Origin: Pseudomonadota bacterium
Lineage (GTDB): Bacteria; Pseudomonadota; Alphaproteobacteria; Caulobacterales; Caulobacteraceae
Direction of reading: 5' to 3'
Assembly (NCBI GenBank): GCA_020161365.1
Contig: JAIUNU010000007.1
Location: 62,001-126,000, forward strand
Length of the DNA: 64,000 nt
Part shown: piece by piece, positions 28,524-37,140 of the stretch
How the letters are laid out: each line of letters begins with the position of its first letter
How positions within the stretch are numbered: the first letter of the stretch is position 1
The notes under the pieces: model-generated
Databases searched by the model: none
What the model was told of the DNA's origin: nothing
The model's input: only the letters and a program-made list of their open reading frames with translations
Translations under genes and position numbers: made by a program

Positions 28524-29552
28524 ATGGGTTACCGGGTCGCCGTGGTCGGCGCCACGGGCAATGTGGGCCGCGAGATGTTCAACATCCTCGAGGAAGTCAA
28601 ATTCCCCGTGGACAAGATGCACGCCATCGCCAGCCGCAAATCCATCGGCGTCGAGGTCTCGTTCGGCAACGAGATTCTCAAGTGCGAGGACCTGGAGCAG
28701 TTCGACTTCTCCAAGGTTGACCTGGTGCTGATGAGCGCCGGCGGGTCGATCTCCAAGGCCTGGGGGGAGAAGATTGGCGCGGCCGGTCCGATCGTCATCG
28801 ACAACTCCAGCCACTTCCGCATGGACCCGGCCGTGCCGCTGGTGGTGCCGGAGGTGAACCCGGACGCGGTCAACAGCATCCCCAAGAACATCATCGCCAA
28901 CCCGAACTGCTCGACCGCGCAGCTGGTCGTGGCGCTGAAGCCGCTTCACGACGAAGCCAAGATCAAGCGGGTGGTCGTGTCGACCTACCAGTCGGTCTCC
29001 GGCGCGGGCAAGGAAGGCATGGACGAGCTGTGGGACCAGACCAAGGGCGTCTACGTCCTGGGCGCGCCGCCGCCCAAGAAGTTCACCAAGCAGATCGCCT
29101 TCAACGTCATCCCCCACATCGACGTCTTCATGGACGACGGCTTCACCAAGGAAGAGTGGAAGATGACCGCTGAAACCCAGAAGATCCTGGATCCGGCGAT
29201 CAAGCTGACCGCCACCTGCGTGCGCGTGCCCGTCATGGTCGGCCACTCTGAAGCCGTGAACGTCGAGTTCGAGACCCCTCTGGACGAGGACGAAGCCCGC
29301 GAGATCCTGCGCGAGGCCGACGGCGTCGTCGTGGTCGATAAGCGCGAAGACGGCGGCTACATCACGCCCAAGGAAGCCCAGGGCGAGTTCCCGGTCTACA
29401 TCTCGCGCATCCGCAAGGACCCGACCGTCGAGAACGGCCTGGCCTTCTGGTGCGTCGCCGACAACCTGCGAAAGGGCGCTGCCCTGAACGCGGTGCAGAT
29501 CGCCCAGCTGCTGCACGACAAGGGCCTGCTGAAGCGCAAGGTTCTGGCTTAA
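28524..29552 (+). CDS. asd: Aspartate-semialdehyde dehydrogenase
   Basis: The 342-residue protein has the NADP site VVGATGNVGREM (residues 7-18) and the catalytic C129 in NPNCSTAQLV. Further motifs are STYQSVSGAGK and RVPVMVGHSEAV with the active His. It reduces aspartyl phosphate to aspartate semialdehyde, the branch point to lysine, diaminopimelate, methionine and threonine. dapE and dapD are in the same window. Upstream 251 bases separate it from the divergent PBP gene. Confidence 0.96.
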   Translation: MGYRVAVVGATGNVGREMFNILEEVKFPVDKMHAIASRKSIGVEVSFGNEILKCEDLEQFDFSKVDLVLMSAGGSISKAWGEKIGAAGPIVIDNSSHFRMDPAVPLVVPEVNPDAVNSIPKNIIANPNCSTAQLVVALKPLHDEAKIKRVVVSTYQSVSGAGKEGMDELWDQTKGVYVLGAPPPKKFTKQIAFNVIPHIDVFMDDGFTKEEWKMTAETQKILDPAIKLTATCVRVPVMVGHSEAVNVEFETPLDEDEAREILREADGVVVVDKREDGGYITPKEAQGEFPVYISRIRKDPTVENGLAFWCVADNLRKGAALNAVQIAQLLHDKGLLKRKVLA

Positions 29553-29561
29553 GAACGACTA

Positions 29562-29618
29562 TCCCGTCGTCCTTCGCCAGCGGAGCGGAGGACGACGGAT
29601 TTCCTGGGCCCGGGCCCA
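29562..29618. repeat. REP-like element: hairpin plus 14-bp palindrome
   Basis: CCGTCGTCC (29564-29572) is complementary to GGACGACGG (29590-29598) around a GC-rich loop. A perfect palindrome TGGGCCCGGGCCCA follows at 29605-29618. The block sits right after asd and resembles dispersed intergenic repeats of Caulobacter. It may end transcription of asd or protect its mRNA 3' end. Confidence 0.65.
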
Positions 29619-29697
29619 GATTTTCCCGAGCCACCGCAAGATGTCGGCGGACGGCGGGCTTCCTATTTGCGAGAAGCCTCCCGAAAGGTTTGGTGAC

Positions 29698-30600
29698 ATG
29701 CCTCCCAGTTCTGCGGCCGAAAGCCGGTCAGCCTATTTCGCCGGCGTCGGCTGCTACCTGCTTTGGGGCTTTCTGCCTCTCTATTTCCACCTGCTGGCCA
29801 AGCTGGGCGTCACCTCCTGGGAGATGATCGCTCACCGTTCGCTGTGGTCGGTGCTGTGGGCGCTGGGCCTCGTGTTGATCGCCAAGCAGGCCGGCCAGGT
29901 GGCCGAGGTGCTGCGTCAACCAAGGACGTTAGGCGTGCTGGCGCTGTCCACCCTGGCGATCTTCAGCAACTGGACGATCTACGTCTTCGCCGTGAACGCC
30001 GGACACGTGATCGAGGCCAGCCTCGGCTATTATATCAACCCGCTGATGAACATGGCCGCCGGGGCGCTGCTGTTCCGCGAGCGGATGTCCACCGAGGGCA
30101 AGGTTGCGATTGGCTTCGCCGCTGTTGGCGTGGCCATTCAGACCGTGGCGCTCGGCCATCTGCCGATCGTCTCGCTGGGCCTGGCCCTCAGCTTCTGCGT
30201 CTACGCCATCCTGCGTAAACAGGTGAAGGCCGACGCCCAGACCGGCCTCTTCATCGAATGCGCCTATCTGGCGCTGCCAGGGCTGGCCTATGTCTGGTTC
30301 CTGCAGGCGAACGGTCAGGGCCATTTCGGCAGCGGGGCCGGCGTCACGACGCTGCTGGCGCTGGCTGGTCCTGCGACTGTGGTTCCGCTGGCCCTGTTCG
30401 CCTGGTCGGCGCGCCGCCTGCCACTCAGCGCCGTTGGCTTTCTGCAGTTCATCGCGCCAACGATCCAGTTCCTGCTGGGCGTGGCGTTCGGCGAGCCGTT
30501 CACCCCGCTCCGGGCGCTATCGTTCGTGTTCATCTGGCTGGGCGTGGCGACCTTCGCCTATGGCGCGTGGCGCAAGGCCAAGGCGCTGGCTCCCGCCTAA
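29698..30600 (+). CDS. rarD: EamA family transporter, RarD type
   Basis: The 300-residue protein has ten predicted membrane helices, beginning YFAGVGCYLLWGFLPLYFHLL. The motifs ISNWTIYVFAVNAGHVIEAS (here FSNW) and LGYYINPLMNM are typical of RarD. RarD-like permeases belong to the drug/metabolite transporter superfamily; their substrates are poorly known (chloramphenicol resistance was reported for RarD). Start 29698 was chosen over 29641 because the family starts right before the first helix. It converges on the hydrolase gene with a 4-base overlap. Confidence 0.85.
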   Translation: MPPSSAAESRSAYFAGVGCYLLWGFLPLYFHLLAKLGVTSWEMIAHRSLWSVLWALGLVLIAKQAGQVAEVLRQPRTLGVLALSTLAIFSNWTIYVFAVNAGHVIEASLGYYINPLMNMAAGALLFRERMSTEGKVAIGFAAVGVAIQTVALGHLPIVSLGLALSFCVYAILRKQVKADAQTGLFIECAYLALPGLAYVWFLQANGQGHFGSGAGVTTLLALAGPATVVPLALFAWSARRLPLSAVGFLQFIAPTIQFLLGVAFGEPFTPLRALSFVFIWLGVATFAYGAWRKAKALAPA

Positions 30601-31721
30601 AGGCAGGCGTACGCCGCCTCGATCAGGCGCACTGACCGGGGATCACCGATCAACGCGTTGCCCTGCTTGTTCATCACATAGGCCCCCGACAGGCCGCGCG
30701 TCGGATCTGCAAAGGCGCAGGAGCCGCCCCAGCCGGAGTGGCCGAACGCCTCGGCGGTCGGGCCGTAATAGAAGTTGGGCTCGTTGCGCATGAACCCCGC
30801 GCCCCAGCTGATCTCGTAGGGCAGAACAAGGTCGCGGCCCCGGATGCGCTCAGCAGTGGCGGCCTTGATCCCGGCGGGAGTGATCAGCGAGCGGCCGTCC
30901 AGCGTTCCGCCATTGGCCATCGCGCCCATCAGCCGCGCGAGGGCGGGCGCCGTGGCGTGGCCGTTGGCCGACGGGATCTCGACGCGCCGCCATTCGGCCG
31001 CGCCCTTGCCGCCCGGCGAGGACCACGGTTTGAAGAAGGCCGCTTCGACCGCCGGGTTGATCTCGCCGAACTGGGGCATGGCCGTGGGGCGCATCAGGTC
31101 GGCGACGCGGCCGTGCTCGCTGTCGGGCAAGCCGATCCAGAGATCCAGGCCCAGCGGGGCGCAGATGTCCTCGCGCAGCGCCGTTCCCATTGTACGGCCG
31201 TCGACGCGGCGGAAGATCTCGCCGGCCAGATAGCCGTAGGTCACCGGGTGGTAGCCGCTGGCCGAACCGATCGGAAACAGCGGCGCCATGGCCGCCAGCT
31301 TGGCGCAGGTGGCGTCCCAATCGAACCAGATGGCCGGATCGGTCTCGTCGGGGAAGCCAGACAGGCCGGCCTGGTGCGACAGAGCCTGCTCGACGGTCAC
31401 CGCGGCCTTGCCCGCTTGCGCGAACTCGGGCCAGACGTCGGCGACGGGCTGGTCGTAGGCCAAGTGGCCCTCATCGACCAGGCGCGCGATCATCAGGGCC
31501 GCCACCGCCTTGGTGGTCGAAAACAGCGCGGTCAGGGTGTCGGGGGCGAACGGAACCTCGCGCTTGCGGTCGGCGAAGCCGCCCATCAGGTCCACCACCA
31601 CCTCACCCTCGATGGCGAACGCAAAGCGCGCGCCAAGCTCGCCGCCTTCAGCGAAGTTCTGTTCGAAGACCTCGCGCACCCGCGAAAAGCGGTCGGGGCA
31701 GAAGCCGGTGATGTCGGTCAT
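30597..31721 (-). CDS. Beta-lactamase-fold serine hydrolase (esterase EstB-like)
   Basis: The 374-residue protein has the SxxK motif S68-T-T-K71 (LFSTTKAVAALM), the YxN-like PVTYGYLAGEI and HSGWGG near the C-terminus. This pattern is that of family VIII esterases and class C-like beta-lactamase relatives. No signal peptide is seen, so it is cytoplasmic. It likely hydrolyses esters or peptides; substrate unknown. It is 18 bases downstream of the pyridoxal kinase gene on the same strand. Confidence 0.86.
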   Translation of the reverse strand: MTDITGFCPDRFSRVREVFEQNFAEGGELGARFAFAIEGEVVVDLMGGFADRKREVPFAPDTLTALFSTTKAVAALMIARLVDEGHLAYDQPVADVWPEFAQAGKAAVTVEQALSHQAGLSGFPDETDPAIWFDWDATCAKLAAMAPLFPIGSASGYHPVTYGYLAGEIFRRVDGRTMGTALREDICAPLGLDLWIGLPDSEHGRVADLMRPTAMPQFGEINPAVEAAFFKPWSSPGGKGAAEWRRVEIPSANGHATAPALARLMGAMANGGTLDGRSLITPAGIKAATAERIRGRDLVLPYEISWGAGFMRNEPNFYYGPTAEAFGHSGWGGSCAFADPTRGLSGAYVMNKQGNALIGDPRSVRLIEAAYACL

Positions 31722-31739
31722 GGTCGGGCCTGCGGGGCT

Positions 31740-32591
31740 TTAGGCCAGCCGTTCGATCCGAACGGTCGGCGAGGTCTGCTTGATGCGCGCGCCCATGCCC
31801 ACGATCGGCAGTTCTGGCGCGTTCCAGATGTTGGCGGCGGTGACCGTCTCGGCCACGCCGCCGACGGCGCGGGCCAGGCCGTACGAGAAGGTCTGCCCCT
31901 CAAGGATCGACGCGGCGTAGAGGGCGGTCAGAAGGTCGCCGGTGCCGTTTGGCGAGCGTTCGGACTTGGCGTGGGCGGCCAGCCAGGCCTCCTTGCGGTC
32001 AGCCAGCACCGCGCCGATCTCTGCGCCGCGATGGACCGACGAGACAAGCGTCGTCTTGCCCAGCAGCCGCGCGGCGCGCATGGCCGACTGCGGATCGCGG
32101 GCGTCGGTTCCGGTGAGCTTCTGCAGCTCCCAGGAGTTACAGGCCACCACGTCGGCGCGGGGGATCAAATCAGCGATGATCTCGTCTGCGGTTTCGGCCG
32201 GGATGTAGAGGCCCTTGCCGGCGTCGCCCATGGTGGGGTCCACGACGACGGTCGGGCGGCGCATGGCCGCGCCGTTCGGACGGGGCGACTCCCGGACCGC
32301 GTCGATCACCCGCGCTGCGGCGCGGGCCTGGGCGGCCGTGGCGAAATAGCCGGTGATGACGAGATCGACGAGACCGAACAGGCCATTGGCTTCGATCCCG
32401 TCCAGCATGCCCTCGAACACTTCGATCGGCACCGGCGCGCCGCCGGGAATGCCCCAGCCCGGATGACGGCCGAACAGCACGGTCGGCACCACCATCGAGT
32501 CGATCTTGAACTGCGCCAGGGCGGTGGCCTGGGCCGTCGCGCCGACCTGGCTGCCCGCGACATGGCTGGAAAGGATCAAGGCTAGCGGCAT
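31740..32591 (-). CDS. pdxY: Pyridoxal kinase
   Basis: The 283-residue ribokinase-fold protein has MPLALILSSHVAGSQVGATA at the start and VDPTMGDAGKGLYI. The ATP/anion-hole motif is SPNGTGDLLTALYAA, where the active Asp is in GTGD. It phosphorylates pyridoxal with ATP to make PLP in the salvage path. The form fits PdxY better than PdxK. It is followed on the same strand by the serine hydrolase gene. Confidence 0.9.
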   Translation of the reverse strand: MPLALILSSHVAGSQVGATAQATALAQFKIDSMVVPTVLFGRHPGWGIPGGAPVPIEVFEGMLDGIEANGLFGLVDLVITGYFATAAQARAAARVIDAVRESPRPNGAAMRRPTVVVDPTMGDAGKGLYIPAETADEIIADLIPRADVVACNSWELQKLTGTDARDPQSAMRAARLLGKTTLVSSVHRGAEIGAVLADRKEAWLAAHAKSERSPNGTGDLLTALYAASILEGQTFSYGLARAVGGVAETVTAANIWNAPELPIVGMGARIKQTSPTVRIERLA

Positions 32592-32649
32592 GGCAAAGCG
32601 ATTAGCCGAGCAATGCGGGCTTGAATAGGGCGTCTTCGCTTATGACCCC

Positions 32650-32679
32650 AAAAGAAAAAGGCCCGCCGCGCGGCGGGCC
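32650..32679 (-). terminator. Intrinsic terminator of ahcY
   Basis: A GC-rich stem at 32660-32679 (GGCCCGCCG over CGGCGGGCC) is followed, reading the minus strand, by a T-rich run TTTTTCTTTT (32659-32650). It lies 31 bases after the ahcY stop, so it is a classical rho-independent terminator. Confidence 0.88.
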
Positions 32680-32710
32680 TTCCCCATGGGAATTCAGACT
32701 TCGTCCGATC

Positions 32711-34102
32711 TTAGTACCGGTAGTGATCCGGCTTGAACGGGCCGGCCTCCGGAACGCCGATGTAATCGGCCTGATCCTTGCGCAGCGTGGTCAGCTTCGC
32801 GCCCAGCTTTTCCAGGTGCAGGAACGCGACCTTTTCGTCGAGGTGCTTGGGCAGGGTGTAGACTTGGTTCTCGTACTTGGCCTTGTTGGTCCACAGCTCG
32901 ATCTGGGCCAGGGTCTGGTTGGTGAACGAGGCCGACATGACGAACGAGGGGTGGCCGGTGGCGTTGCCCAGGTTCACGAGGCGGCCTTCCGACAGCACGA
33001 TCAGCTTCTTGCCGTCGGGGAATTCCACGTGGTGGACCTGCGGCTTGATCTCGTCCCACTTGTAGTTGCGCAGGGCGGCGATCTGAATTTCAGAGTCGAA
33101 GTGACCGATGTTGCAGACGATGGCGTTGTTTTTCATCTTCCGCATGTCGTCCAGCGTGATGACGTCCTTGTTGCCGGTCGCGGTGACGAAAATGTCGGCC
33201 TTGTCGGCGACGTCGGCCAGGGTCTGAACCTCATAGCCTTCCATCGCCGCCTGCAGGGCGCAGATCGGGTCGATCTCGGTGACGATCACGCGGGCGCCGC
33301 CCTGGCGCAGCGAGGCGGCCGAGCCCTTGCCCACGTCGCCATAGCCGCAGACCACGGCGACCTTGCCCGACAGCATGACGTCGGTGCCGCGACGGATCGC
33401 GTCGACCAGGCTTTCACGGCAGCCATAGAGGTTGTCGAACTTGGACTTGGTGACGCTGTCGTTGACGTTGATGGCCGGGAACGGCAGCTCGCCCTTCTGG
33501 GCCATGTGATACAGGCGGTGGACGCCCGTGGTGGTCTCTTCCGACACGCCGCCGATGGCCGAGCGGATCGCCGAATAGAAGCCCGGCTTTTCGGCCAGGT
33601 ACTTCTTCATCACGGCGTAGAGGGCTTCTTCTTCCTCGTTCTGCGGGTTGTCGAGGATCGAGGGATCCTTCTCGGCCTTGGGGCCCAGCACGCAGAGCAG
33701 GGTGGCGTCGCCGCCGTCGTCCAGGATCAGGTTCGGATAGCCGCCATCGTGCCACTCGAAGATCTTGTGGGCGTATTCCCAGTACTCGACCAGGTTCTCG
33801 CCCTTGAAGGCGAACACCGGGACGCCGGCGGCGGCGATGGCGGCCGCAGCGTGGTCCTGGGTCGAGAAGATGTTGCACGAGGCCCAGCGGACCTCAGCGC
33901 CCAGGGCCGTCAGCGTCTCGATCAGCACGGCGGTCTGGATGGTCATGTGCAGGCTGCCGGCGATGCGGGCGCCCTTCAGGATCTGTTGCGGACCGTACTC
34001 GGCGCGCGTGGCCATTAGGCCTGGCATTTCGGTCTCGGCGATGGCGATTTCCTTGCGGCCGAAATCGGCGAGCGAGATGTCCTTGACGATATAGTCAGCC
34101 AC
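32711..34102 (-). CDS. ahcY: S-adenosylhomocysteine hydrolase
   Basis: The 463-residue protein starts [19 protein letters not shown], has the NAD site [13 protein letters not shown] and the end [10 protein letters not shown]. All are hallmarks of bacterial SAHH. It splits S-adenosylhomocysteine into adenosine and homocysteine, keeping the methylation cycle going. A -35/-10 pair and a palindrome lie upstream (see entries at 34141 and 34176), and a strong terminator follows the stop. Confidence 0.97.
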   Translation of the reverse strand: MADYIVKDISLADFGRKEIAIAETEMPGLMATRAEYGPQQILKGARIAGSLHMTIQTAVLIETLTALGAEVRWASCNIFSTQDHAAAAIAAAGVPVFAFKGENLVEYWEYAHKIFEWHDGGYPNLILDDGGDATLLCVLGPKAEKDPSILDNPQNEEEEALYAVMKKYLAEKPGFYSAIRSAIGGVSEETTTGVHRLYHMAQKGELPFPAINVNDSVTKSKFDNLYGCRESLVDAIRRGTDVMLSGKVAVVCGYGDVGKGSAASLRQGGARVIVTEIDPICALQAAMEGYEVQTLADVADKADIFVTATGNKDVITLDDMRKMKNNAIVCNIGHFDSEIQIAALRNYKWDEIKPQVHHVEFPDGKKLIVLSEGRLVNLGNATGHPSFVMSASFTNQTLAQIELWTNKAKYENQVYTLPKHLDEKVAFLHLEKLGAKLTTLRKDQADYIGVPEAGPFKPDHYRY

Positions 34103-34140
34103 GGTCGGCTCCTGCGGTCGAAATGGGGGTTCTTGCGCGC

Positions 34141-34169
34141 CTTATACGCTGGAGACCCCTTCCGAGCAA
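34141..34169 (-). promoter_or_regulatory. Predicted promoter of ahcY
   Basis: On the minus strand TTGCTC (34169-34164) and TATAAG (34146-34141) are separated by 17 bases, a good sigma-70-type fit. Transcription would begin about 34134, leaving a 5' UTR of about 32 bases before the ahcY ATG. That is too short for a full riboswitch. Confidence 0.6.
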
Positions 34170-34175
34170 TTAACG

Positions 34176-34193
34176 CATAAAGATATCCTTATG
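34176..34193. promoter_or_regulatory. 18-bp near-perfect palindrome beside the ahcY promoter
   Basis: CATAAAGATATCCTTATG has one mismatch from perfect symmetry. It lies 6 bases upstream of the predicted -35 hexamer of ahcY. Its position suits a transcription factor. An ArsR-type SahR regulator that senses S-adenosylhomocysteine is the best inference, since such regulators control ahcY and metF in Proteobacteria; I recall motifs of the form ATAAAGATATCTTTAT but cannot verify them here. Confidence 0.55.
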
Positions 34194-34268
34194 TGGCTGC
34201 CGGCGGAGTGCGGCTTGACAAATAGTGCACCGAAATATCTCTTTAGGCTGTATTCGGGAGATTGCACC

Positions 34269-35075
34269 ATGTTGGGTAGTCTGATCCTGGCCGCAGCGTT
34301 GTTTGCCGACGCCGCACCCTTAGACGCCACTGGGCTGAAGGCGGCGATCAAAGGCGCTCAACAGGCCCCGACTGTCGCCCCGGTAGGGCGGTCTTTCAGG
34401 ATCGAGATCCCGTTTGTGGACGGCCGGAAGCGGGACGTAATGACGTTCCAGAGTCCGGCGCGCTGGGTTTACGACTACAAGCGCGACCAACTGGATCTAA
34501 TCATCGGCCCCGGCGAGATCACGGCGCTTAACTATGATCAATTCTCGGCTCAGGGCCTGGACAAGCTGCCGCCGCTGCAGAGCTATGTTTTCGACTCGCG
34601 CCAGGTGACCAACGAAATCAACTTCAATATCGACAACAAAACAAAGGCGCGCGATCGCGACAACGACGATCTGGGCGATGGGCGTGGGGACCGGTACGAG
34701 CGTGGCTTACGATCCTGGGTGTACAGCTTCGCCATCGCCGCGCCCTACGACGAGAAGGGCGTTTCGGGCTTGCCGGGCGGTATGAAGCCTTCGGTCATCC
34801 ATAGGGTCGAAAACCTGCCTCAAAGCGAATTGCGTCGCTTTGTGAGTCATATGAGTCTGGTGCTGGAGGGCGAGGTGACGGAACTGGGCCAAAAGCCACC
34901 GGCGTTCTGCGGTGGCTTCCACGGCGGGGTAACGTCCAGAGCCCTGACCAACTCCGAGAGCTTTGCAATCCGCGCCCGGCAGTGCTTTGTGACGGCGCGC
35001 ATCGACAGGGTCGTCGTTATGCGAAATGGTCAGGCTCTGGCGGTCTGGCCGAAACCGGCGCCGACCGCCGATTAA
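34269..35075 (+). CDS. Exported protein of unknown function
   Basis: The 268-residue protein starts at 34269 with MLGSLILAAALFADAAPL, a signal peptide. The mature part is mixed alpha/beta with a low-complexity acidic loop (KARDRDNDDLGDGRGDRYER). Two Cys lie near the C-terminus (PPAFCGGFHGG, RARQCFVTARID). The promoter TTGACA is at 34215-34220. I recognise no family. It lies divergent from ahcY, so the palindrome at 34176 could affect both. Confidence 0.68.
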   Translation: MLGSLILAAALFADAAPLDATGLKAAIKGAQQAPTVAPVGRSFRIEIPFVDGRKRDVMTFQSPARWVYDYKRDQLDLIIGPGEITALNYDQFSAQGLDKLPPLQSYVFDSRQVTNEINFNIDNKTKARDRDNDDLGDGRGDRYERGLRSWVYSFAIAAPYDEKGVSGLPGGMKPSVIHRVENLPQSELRRFVSHMSLVLEGEVTELGQKPPAFCGGFHGGVTSRALTNSESFAIRARQCFVTARIDRVVVMRNGQALAVWPKPAPTAD

Positions 35076-35128
35076 GAGCGCACGGCCTGATGCTGTCAGG
35101 CCGCGAGCTCTACGCCCCTGAGCTTGCC

Positions 35129-35818
35129 TCACCCCTGCTGCCCCAAACGCTCCCACCCGTCAAAGAACGGGAATCGTGCCCCCCAGAACGCCTCCAGCCT
35201 CGGGTCCGCGTCCACCCGGCGCACGGCCTCCGCCATCCTCGGCGCGGCCTCGTAGAACCGCACGCGCCGGGGCCCCCAGCGGCTGACGACCGCGACATAG
35301 AGATCCAGCACGCTCAGCGTGTCGCCCAGCAGGTAGGGGCCGCCGTGGTGGGCCATCAGCGGCGCGACCTGGCTTTCCATCATCGACCAGCAGTCGGCGA
35401 TCCGCTCGGCCGTGGCGGCCTTGATCCGCGCCTGGACCTCCGGGTCAGGCCCGCCCAGGCGCGCGGGCTCGTCGCGCACCCAGAACAGCGAATAGATCGA
35501 GGCCGGGATGAAGGTCATCCAGCGCAGGAACTGTGCCCGCATCGGATCGTCGATCGCTGGGCCGAGCTTCGCCTCGGGGAAGCGGTCGGCCAGCCAGATC
35601 AGGATCGCCGCGCTTTCTGTGATCGTCTCGCCGTCCGGGGTGACCAGGGCCGGAATCTGCTTAAGGGGATTGATTGCTGCGACCTTGGCCTGCTCCGCCT
35701 CGCCCTCCCAGGTCGGGGCCTCGATCACCGCATAGGGCAGTCCGATCAAGGACATGGCCGCCTCGACGGGGACGCCGCCAGAGCCCAGGGCGCTGAAAAT
35801 TGTAAACGGCTTGTCCAC
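35129..35818 (-). CDS. Glutathione S-transferase family protein
   Basis: The 229-residue protein begins at a GTG (35818) preceded by GGGAGG. The N-terminal thioredoxin-like domain has VDKPFTIFSALGSGGVPVEA, NPLKQIPALVTPDGETITES (the cis-Pro and Ser glutathione site) and IWLADRFPEA. A helical C-terminal domain follows. It probably conjugates or reduces with glutathione; substrate unknown. An upstream in-frame ATG (35875) would add 19 unrelated residues and overlap the NrdR boxes. Divergent from nrdB. Confidence 0.87.
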   Translation of the reverse strand: MDKPFTIFSALGSGGVPVEAAMSLIGLPYAVIEAPTWEGEAEQAKVAAINPLKQIPALVTPDGETITESAAILIWLADRFPEAKLGPAIDDPMRAQFLRWMTFIPASIYSLFWVRDEPARLGGPDPEVQARIKAATAERIADCWSMMESQVAPLMAHHGGPYLLGDTLSVLDLYVAVVSRWGPRRVRFYEAAPRMAEAVRRVDADPRLEAFWGARFPFFDGWERLGQQG

Positions 35819-35823
35819 AAAAC

Positions 35824-35870
35824 CTCCCCTATGTTGTGTCTGTGGCCCATTGTCACACCAGATGTAGTGG
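35824..35870. promoter_or_regulatory. Pair of NrdR boxes upstream of nrdB
   Basis: Box 1 (35824-35839) has the right half TATGTTGTGT, and box 2 (35855-35870) reads ACACCAGATGTAGTGG. Both resemble the NrdR consensus ACACWATATATWGTGT imperfectly (10 and 12 of 16 bases). They are 31 bases apart start to start with a 15-base gap. That is three helical turns, the arrangement used by the NrdR repressor. The pair lies in the shared upstream region of nrdB and the GST gene. Confidence 0.6.
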
Positions 35871-35955
35871 GGCACTCTAGGCGTGCGTCGGGCTCGCGCC
35901 TGCCGTAGCCTAGCCTAAACCGTCCGCTCGATTCTCGCGCTACCGAGGCCCTCCC

Positions 35956-36996
35956 ATGTCCGTCATCTCGACCGCCCTGCCTGGCCTTATGACCCCGTCG
36001 GGCGGCTACAAGCCGTTCCGCTATCCGTGGGCCTATGACTTCTGGAAGAAGCAGCAGCAGGTCCACTGGATGCCCGAAGAGGTGCCGCTGGGCGAGGACC
36101 TCAAGGACTGGGCCGTCAAGCTGAACGACAAGGAACGGAACCTGCTGACGCAGATCTTCCGCTTCTTCACGCAGTCCGACGTCGAGGTGCAGGACAACTA
36201 CATGGAGCGCTACGGTCGGGTGTTTAAGCCCACCGAAGTGAAGATGATGCTGGCCTCGTTCGCGAACATGGAGACGATCCATATCGCGGCCTACGCCCTG
36301 CTCCTCGAGACCATCGGCATGCCCGAGACCGAGTTCTCGGCGTTCATGGAATACGAGGCCATGAAGGCCAAGCATGACTACATGCAGACCTTCGGCGTCG
36401 AGACCAACGCCGATATCTGCCGCACCCTGGCCATGTTCGGCGGCTTCACCGAGGGGCTGCAGCTGTTCGCCTCGTTCGCGATGCTGATGAACTTCCCGCG
36501 CTTCAACAAGATGAAGGGCATGGGCCAGATCGTCTCGTGGTCGATCCGCGACGAGAGCCTGCACTGCGACGGCATCATCAAGCTGTACCACGCCTTCAAC
36601 AAGGAAACCGGCGCGGTGACCAAAGCCGTCGCCGACGACATCGTCGACTGCTGCAAACACGTGGTGGGCCTGGAGGATCGCTTCATCGACCTGGCCTTCG
36701 AGGCCGGCGACGTGCAGGGCATGGTCCCTGACGACATCAAGCAATACATCCGCTTCGTCGCCGACTGGCGCCTGCGCCAGCTGCAGTTGCCGGAAGTCTA
36801 CGGCGTGAAGGAGAACCCGCTGCCCTGGCTGCAGTCGCTGCTGTCGGGCGTGGAGCACGCCAACTTCTTCGAAGCCCGCGCGACCGAGTATTCGAAGGCC
36901 GCCACCAAGGGCCAGTGGCACGGCGCCGACGGCGTCTGGACCAGCTTCGACGAGATGATGAAGAAGCGTACGAGCGACCTGACGCCCGCGGAGTGA
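35956..36996 (+). CDS. nrdB: Class Ia ribonucleotide reductase small subunit
   Basis: The 346-residue protein has the di-iron ligands D75 (FFTQSDVEVQDNY), E106 and H109, with the radical Tyr Y113 in NMETIHIAAYALLLETIG. The spacing equals E. coli D84, E115, H118 and Y122. Later ligands are in EYEAMKAKHDY and SIRDESLHCDG. It makes the tyrosyl radical needed by NrdA to reduce ribonucleotides. nrdA is not in this window. A pair of NrdR-like boxes lies upstream. Confidence 0.96.
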   Translation: MSVISTALPGLMTPSGGYKPFRYPWAYDFWKKQQQVHWMPEEVPLGEDLKDWAVKLNDKERNLLTQIFRFFTQSDVEVQDNYMERYGRVFKPTEVKMMLASFANMETIHIAAYALLLETIGMPETEFSAFMEYEAMKAKHDYMQTFGVETNADICRTLAMFGGFTEGLQLFASFAMLMNFPRFNKMKGMGQIVSWSIRDESLHCDGIIKLYHAFNKETGAVTKAVADDIVDCCKHVVGLEDRFIDLAFEAGDVQGMVPDDIKQYIRFVADWRLRQLQLPEVYGVKENPLPWLQSLLSGVEHANFFEARATEYSKAATKGQWHGADGVWTSFDEMMKKRTSDLTPAE

Positions 36997-37004
36997 TGTC
37001 GCAT

Positions 37005-37091
37005 CCTTCTCCCCTTGCGGGAGAAGCTGGCAGATGAGGGGTTTCTCGGCGCCGCCCGCGCGGCCCCTCATCTGACCCGGCTTTCGCCGGG
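37005..37091. repeat. Intergenic palindromic repeat block
   Basis: Three hairpins follow each other: CTTCTCCC/GGGAGAAG (37006-37026), GATGAGGGG/CCCCTCATC (37033-37072) and CCCGGC/GCCGGG (37076-37091). This is a common dispersed repeat of GC-rich Alphaproteobacteria, placed after nrdB. It may act as an mRNA 3' stabiliser. Confidence 0.75.
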
Positions 37092-37140
37092 CCACCCTCT
37101 CCTGCTTGAGGAAAGGGTTTTGCTTTGAGCGGAGTCTCCC

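Noticed and set aside
34103..34140. SAH riboswitch in the ahcY leader
   Set aside because: The predicted 5' UTR is only about 32 bases and shows no pseudoknot-forming stems.
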